A program made the position numbers and the translations under genes. From Flexilinea flocculi (GTDB lineage: Bacteria > Chloroflexota > Anaerolineae > Anaerolineales > Anaerolineaceae): a stretch of DNA of 64,000 nt. The stretch's first letter is position 1; each line of letters opens with the position of its first letter. The stretch covers positions 524,342 to 588,341 of the forward strand of contig NZ_DF968181.1 of assembly GCF_001192795.1 (NCBI RefSeq), given 5' to 3'. The notes beneath the pieces are model-generated. The model was not told where the DNA came from. It saw only the letters and a list, made by a program, of their open reading frames with translations, and did no database searches. This document shows, one piece after another, positions 61,458 to 64,000 of the stretch.

Positions 61458-62627
61458 ATGACTGTCATTTACATGGATAATGCGGCAACCTCATGGCCAA
61501 AACCAGCGGAAGTATCGGCGGCCATGATTAAAACGATGGAGGAGGCTGGCGGCAATGCTGGCAGAGGAGGCCACCGATTTGCTGTTGCGGCGGGTGAAAT
61601 CCTGTATCAGGTACGCGAGACAGTTGCAGCTTTTTTTGGATCCGATGATCCTTTTCGAGTAACATTTACTGCCAATGCAACAGAATCTATTAATCTGATT
61701 CTGAAAGGATACCTGAAACAAGGCGATCATGTATTGGTCAGTCCGTTAGAACATAATGCAGTGATGCGGCCGCTGCAGTTTTTATCGCAGCAAAATATCC
61801 AGTGGAGTGTGTTGCCGGCAGGAAAGGATGGCCGCATCAATCCTGCTTTGATTGAGCCGATGATCCGGCAAAACACTCGCTTGTTCGTTATTTGCCATGA
61901 ATCCAACGTGAACGGCGTTATTCAGCCGCTGCATGAAATCAGTGAAATTGCCCATTCTTATCAAATTCCTGTTTTGGCTGATTGTTCTCAATCCGCAGGT
62001 AGTATCCCGATTGCGATTGATTGTGAAGGAATTGATTTTTTGGCCTTTACCGGTCATAAAAGTTTACTTGGCCCGGTTGGAACCGGAGGTATCGTCTGGG
62101 GAAGCCATGTTGATGTAAATCAGATCTTTCCGCTCAAGCAAGGTGGGACTGGCAGCGCTTCGGATCGCTATGTTCAGCCTGATTTTCTACCCGATAAGTT
62201 CGAAAGCGGTACACTGAATACAGTCGGGCTAGCAGGATTAAAAGCAGGAATCGATTGGATTAATCGGAATCAACAGAATCTGGTATATTTGAAAAAAGGA
62301 GAACTTTTTCGGGAATTTCTCAATGAAATTCGATCGATAAGACGTGTTCACGTTTTCTGCGCTGAAAAAATTGAAAATCAAGGATTTGTTTTTTCGTTGA
62401 CTATTGATGGGATTGATAATGGTTTTGCAGCGCAATGGCTGGATGAAGAAAAAGGTATTCTCTCAAGGGTCGGTTTACATTGTGCCCCTCTTGCTCACCG
62501 ATTCCTTCATTCCTTCCCCGCTGGAACCATTCGTTTTGCTGCTTCACCTTTTACGACCTCTCAGGATTTTGAAGCCTGTATTGAAGCAGTAAAAATTTTG
62601 GCTGAGAATACGACAACATTGCATTGA
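61458..62627 (+). CDS. Cysteine desulfurase / selenocysteine lyase family protein
   Basis: 389-residue class V aminotransferase fold enzyme. MDNAATSWPKP at the N-terminus, THE-like SPLEHNAVMRP, HESNVNGVIQPL, PLP Lys in FTGHKSLLGPVGTGG, and the C-terminal persulfide Cys in RVGLHCAPLAHR. It belongs to the SufS/Csd branch commonly paired with YedF and SelD. In this operon it could supply selane or sulfane to the carriers. The gene is flanked closely by the YedF-like and DUF3343 genes. Confidence 0.93.
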   Translation: MTVIYMDNAATSWPKPAEVSAAMIKTMEEAGGNAGRGGHRFAVAAGEILYQVRETVAAFFGSDDPFRVTFTANATESINLILKGYLKQGDHVLVSPLEHNAVMRPLQFLSQQNIQWSVLPAGKDGRINPALIEPMIRQNTRLFVICHESNVNGVIQPLHEISEIAHSYQIPVLADCSQSAGSIPIAIDCEGIDFLAFTGHKSLLGPVGTGGIVWGSHVDVNQIFPLKQGGTGSASDRYVQPDFLPDKFESGTLNTVGLAGLKAGIDWINRNQQNLVYLKKGELFREFLNEIRSIRRVHVFCAEKIENQGFVFSLTIDGIDNGFAAQWLDEEKGILSRVGLHCAPLAHRFLHSFPAGTIRFAASPFTTSQDFEACIEAVKILAENTTTLH

Positions 62628-62629
62628 TC

Positions 62630-62854
62630 ATGAAAGAGTTTGTTTTATTAGTTTATACATCCAGTCATGCAATTGGCATTGAGAAAAAACTCAAAAACCT
62701 TGGGGTTCCTTGCAAATTATCTTCAATTCCGCGAAATCTCAGTTCGGATTGCGGTATTTGTGTTCGGTTTGATGAAATCGGATTAAAGACTGTTGAAGAC
62801 CTTGTAAAAACATTACCTTTCGACATTCAAGAAATCGTTGCATTGGAGTCATAA
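62630..62854 (+). CDS. DUF3343 putative Se/S carrier-like protein
   Basis: 74 residues of the DUF3343 family: FVLLVYTSSHAIGIEKKLKNLGVPCKL and SSDCGICVRF, with a CxxC motif. It begins 2 nt after the desulfurase stop, so it is in the same operon. Such proteins occur fused to YedF; here the fusion is split into two genes of the same operon. Confidence 0.9.
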   Translation: MKEFVLLVYTSSHAIGIEKKLKNLGVPCKLSSIPRNLSSDCGICVRFDEIGLKTVEDLVKTLPFDIQEIVALES

Positions 62855-62907
62855 ATCGCTGCTTTTTGTAATCAATACTTGGATTTTATATAATGAGTGA
62901 AAAATTT

Positions 62908-63031
62908 CAGTTATTCGAAATATGAAAAGAATCCTTGTTGTTCTTATGGTTTTGTGCTTCACGTAAAACCATAAGAACAATAAGTTTTCTTTTTTTTTAT
63001 TCGGAAGGTGATTCCATATTTCGAATTGCTG
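62908..63031. repeat. TIR-hairpin element, copy 11 (124 bp)
   Basis: CAGTTATTCGAAATATG and CATATTTCGAATTGCTG are near-perfect inverted ends. The central stem pairs TTGTTCTTATGGTTTT with AAAACCATAAGAACAA; its extended arm has a G-U wobble in plus-strand RNA. Flanks GAAAAATTTC and GGAAAATGTC (62899-62908 and 63031-63040) match at 8 of 10 positions, a possible decayed target duplication. Confidence 0.88.
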
Positions 63032-63170
63032 GAAAATGTCAACAAAAATACTTCCCATCGTTTGATATACTGTGTTTATACGTTTTTTTGTGAAGATTTT
63101 AAACTCCAGGAATGATCTTGTTTTTCAGTTCGTGTATGAAAATCCACTCATGTACTCCTGGAATTGAGAG

Positions 63171-63310
63171 CTGTAATTCGGTATTTGGCAACCCAAGAGT
63201 AGAAATACAAATATTCTATTTAAATAAATAATGAAAGTTTGTTATTGTGTTATTTTTATACGCAAAGTGTTATAAACAACACGGCAACTAACAATTCTTT
63301 CCATATTGAG
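63171..63310. repeat. TIR-hairpin element, degenerate copy 12
   Basis: GCTGTAATTCGGTATTTGG near 63171, central arms GTTATTGTGTTATTTTTATA and TATAAACAACACGGCAAC, and a right end TCCATATTGAG lacking the family TTCGAATTGCTG. It fills the leader before the YqeC gene. Confidence 0.5.
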
Positions 63311-63336
63311 ACTTTTTGACTTGAGAGGGATGCCTT

Positions 63337-64000
63337 ATGCTTGATGAAATTATGTTGACACAAGATTCTGTAACTGCCATCGTAGGAGCTGGCGGAAAGA
63401 CATCACTGATGCTTTATTTAGCCCGAATGGTTCCCCGGACTTGTCTGATCACGACAACCACGAAAGTCGGGAGTGATCAAATTCTTGAAGCTGATGCAAG
63501 GTTCTGTTATTCGGAATTTCTTATGCGTAACACTCCCGTTTATCCAAAACGGATGATCTGGGTCAGTCCTGAACTGTCAACATCGAATACAAAGATCTCA
63601 GGCTTTGAACTGGATCAATTTTCTGAATTTGCCGCTGTCGCAAAAAAGAGGATGCTGCCAGTGATCGTTGAAGCGGATGGGGCGCACATGAGACACATTA
63701 AAGCGCCTGCTCAACATGAACCTGTGATTCCAAAAGAAACAAATTTTCTGCTGCATGTCACGGGTATGGATGTTCTCGGAAAACCTGCCGATGATCAAAA
63801 TGTTCACAGACTTCCGTTTTTTTTGGATGTTACAGAATTGCGTGAAGGTGATATTCTTAATGAAGAAAGCATCATCAGATTATTGCTTCATCCGGAAGGA
63901 GGATTTAAAAACAGCCCTTCTTTCTGCAAGAAAATCGCAGTTCTCAATCAGGTTGATACATCGGATTTGATGGATGCTGCTTATCGGATTTCTAAAGTAT
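63337..64000 (+). CDS. yqeC: YqeC-like selenium-dependent hydroxylase accessory protein, 3'-truncated
   Basis: The frame from ATG 63337 stays open to the window end (221 residues). The N-terminal P-loop AIVGAGGKTSLMLYLA, ITTTTKVGSD, and the hallmark IVEADGAHMRHIKAPAQHEPVIP identify the YqeC family, which accompanies selenium-dependent molybdenum hydroxylases. GAGAGGG serves as RBS. With selD, YedE and the carriers it completes the selenium-cofactor set; YqeB, hydroxylase and xdh genes would be expected beyond 64 kb. Confidence 0.9.
   Translation, partial: MLDEIMLTQDSVTAIVGAGGKTSLMLYLARMVPRTCLITTTTKVGSDQILEADARFCYSEFLMRNTPVYPKRMIWVSPELSTSNTKISGFELDQFSEFAAVAKKRMLPVIVEADGAHMRHIKAPAQHEPVIPKETNFLLHVTGMDVLGKPADDQNVHRLPFFLDVTELREGDILNEESIIRLLLHPEGGFKNSPSFCKKIAVLNQVDTSDLMDAAYRISKV

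Noticed and set aside
1-64000. tRNA and rRNA genes
   Set aside because: I looked for CCA-flanked cloverleaf-like and conserved rRNA segments by eye and saw none; a covariance search was not possible, so short ncRNAs could be missed.

Overview
The window looks like chromosomal DNA from an anaerobic, low-to-mid GC bacterium, most likely a Chloroflexota (Anaerolineae-type) organism. This is inferred from gene content: many sugar ABC transporters with exported binding proteins, Cys-anchored lipoproteins, an RsmD with the unusual VAPPQY motif, and a selenium-hydroxylase accessory locus. No rRNA, tRNA or CRISPR array was seen.

Layout. 1-2 kb: methionine synthesis by the O-acetylhomoserine route (metY fragment, then an acetyl-type metA). 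2.4-9.65 kb: an amino-sugar operon (GntR regulator, ABC binding protein, two permeases, NanE, ROK kinase, AGE epimerase). 9.7-14.2 kb (minus strand): rsmD, a GtrA protein, UDP-glucuronate decarboxylase, a G5/beta-propeller lipoprotein and a small exported protein. 14.2-16 kb: scpB and a RluB-type pseudouridine synthase. 16.2-22.3 kb: a 2014-residue alpha-2-macroglobulin. 22.6-29 kb: a minus-strand trio (DUF1295-like, DegV, DUF4345-like) divergent from a CarH-like B12 photoreceptor regulator, a peroxiredoxin-like protein and a MacB/FtsX-type ABC exporter.

29.1-40.2 kb is an accessory island. It holds two facing M23 peptidase paralogs, a complete IS66 element with an 8-bp target duplication, and three tandem paralogs of an unknown exported protein, each of the two inner repeats carrying a truncated M23 tail and an IS66-end-like palindrome. 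Its flanks are duplicated. The left flank has an intact ABC ATPase plus a 195-bp remnant of the sugar-isomerase 3' end. The right flank has a collapsed remnant of that ATPase plus the intact isomerase.

40.3-51.5 kb (minus strand) is a sugar catabolic locus: ADP-dependent-type kinase, FGGY kinase, RbsA/RbsC-type transporter, a binding protein interrupted by one in-frame TAA, class II aldolase and cupin isomerase. A 1.7-kb array of fourteen 123-bp palindromic units lies between the binding protein and the aldolase. 51.8-56 kb: a GT39-like membrane glycosyltransferase, obg and nadD. 56-64 kb: bactofilin-like protein, anti-sigma, ECF sigma and selD on the minus strand, divergent from a selenium set (YedE, YedF/TusA, cysteine desulfurase, DUF3343, YqeC).

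The most novel signal is a family of about 123-bp intergenic elements with terminal inverted repeats near CAGCAATTCGAAATATG, each holding a long central hairpin whose arms differ between copies yet stay self-complementary. At least one copy has an 11-bp direct repeat at its ends, which argues for transposition.
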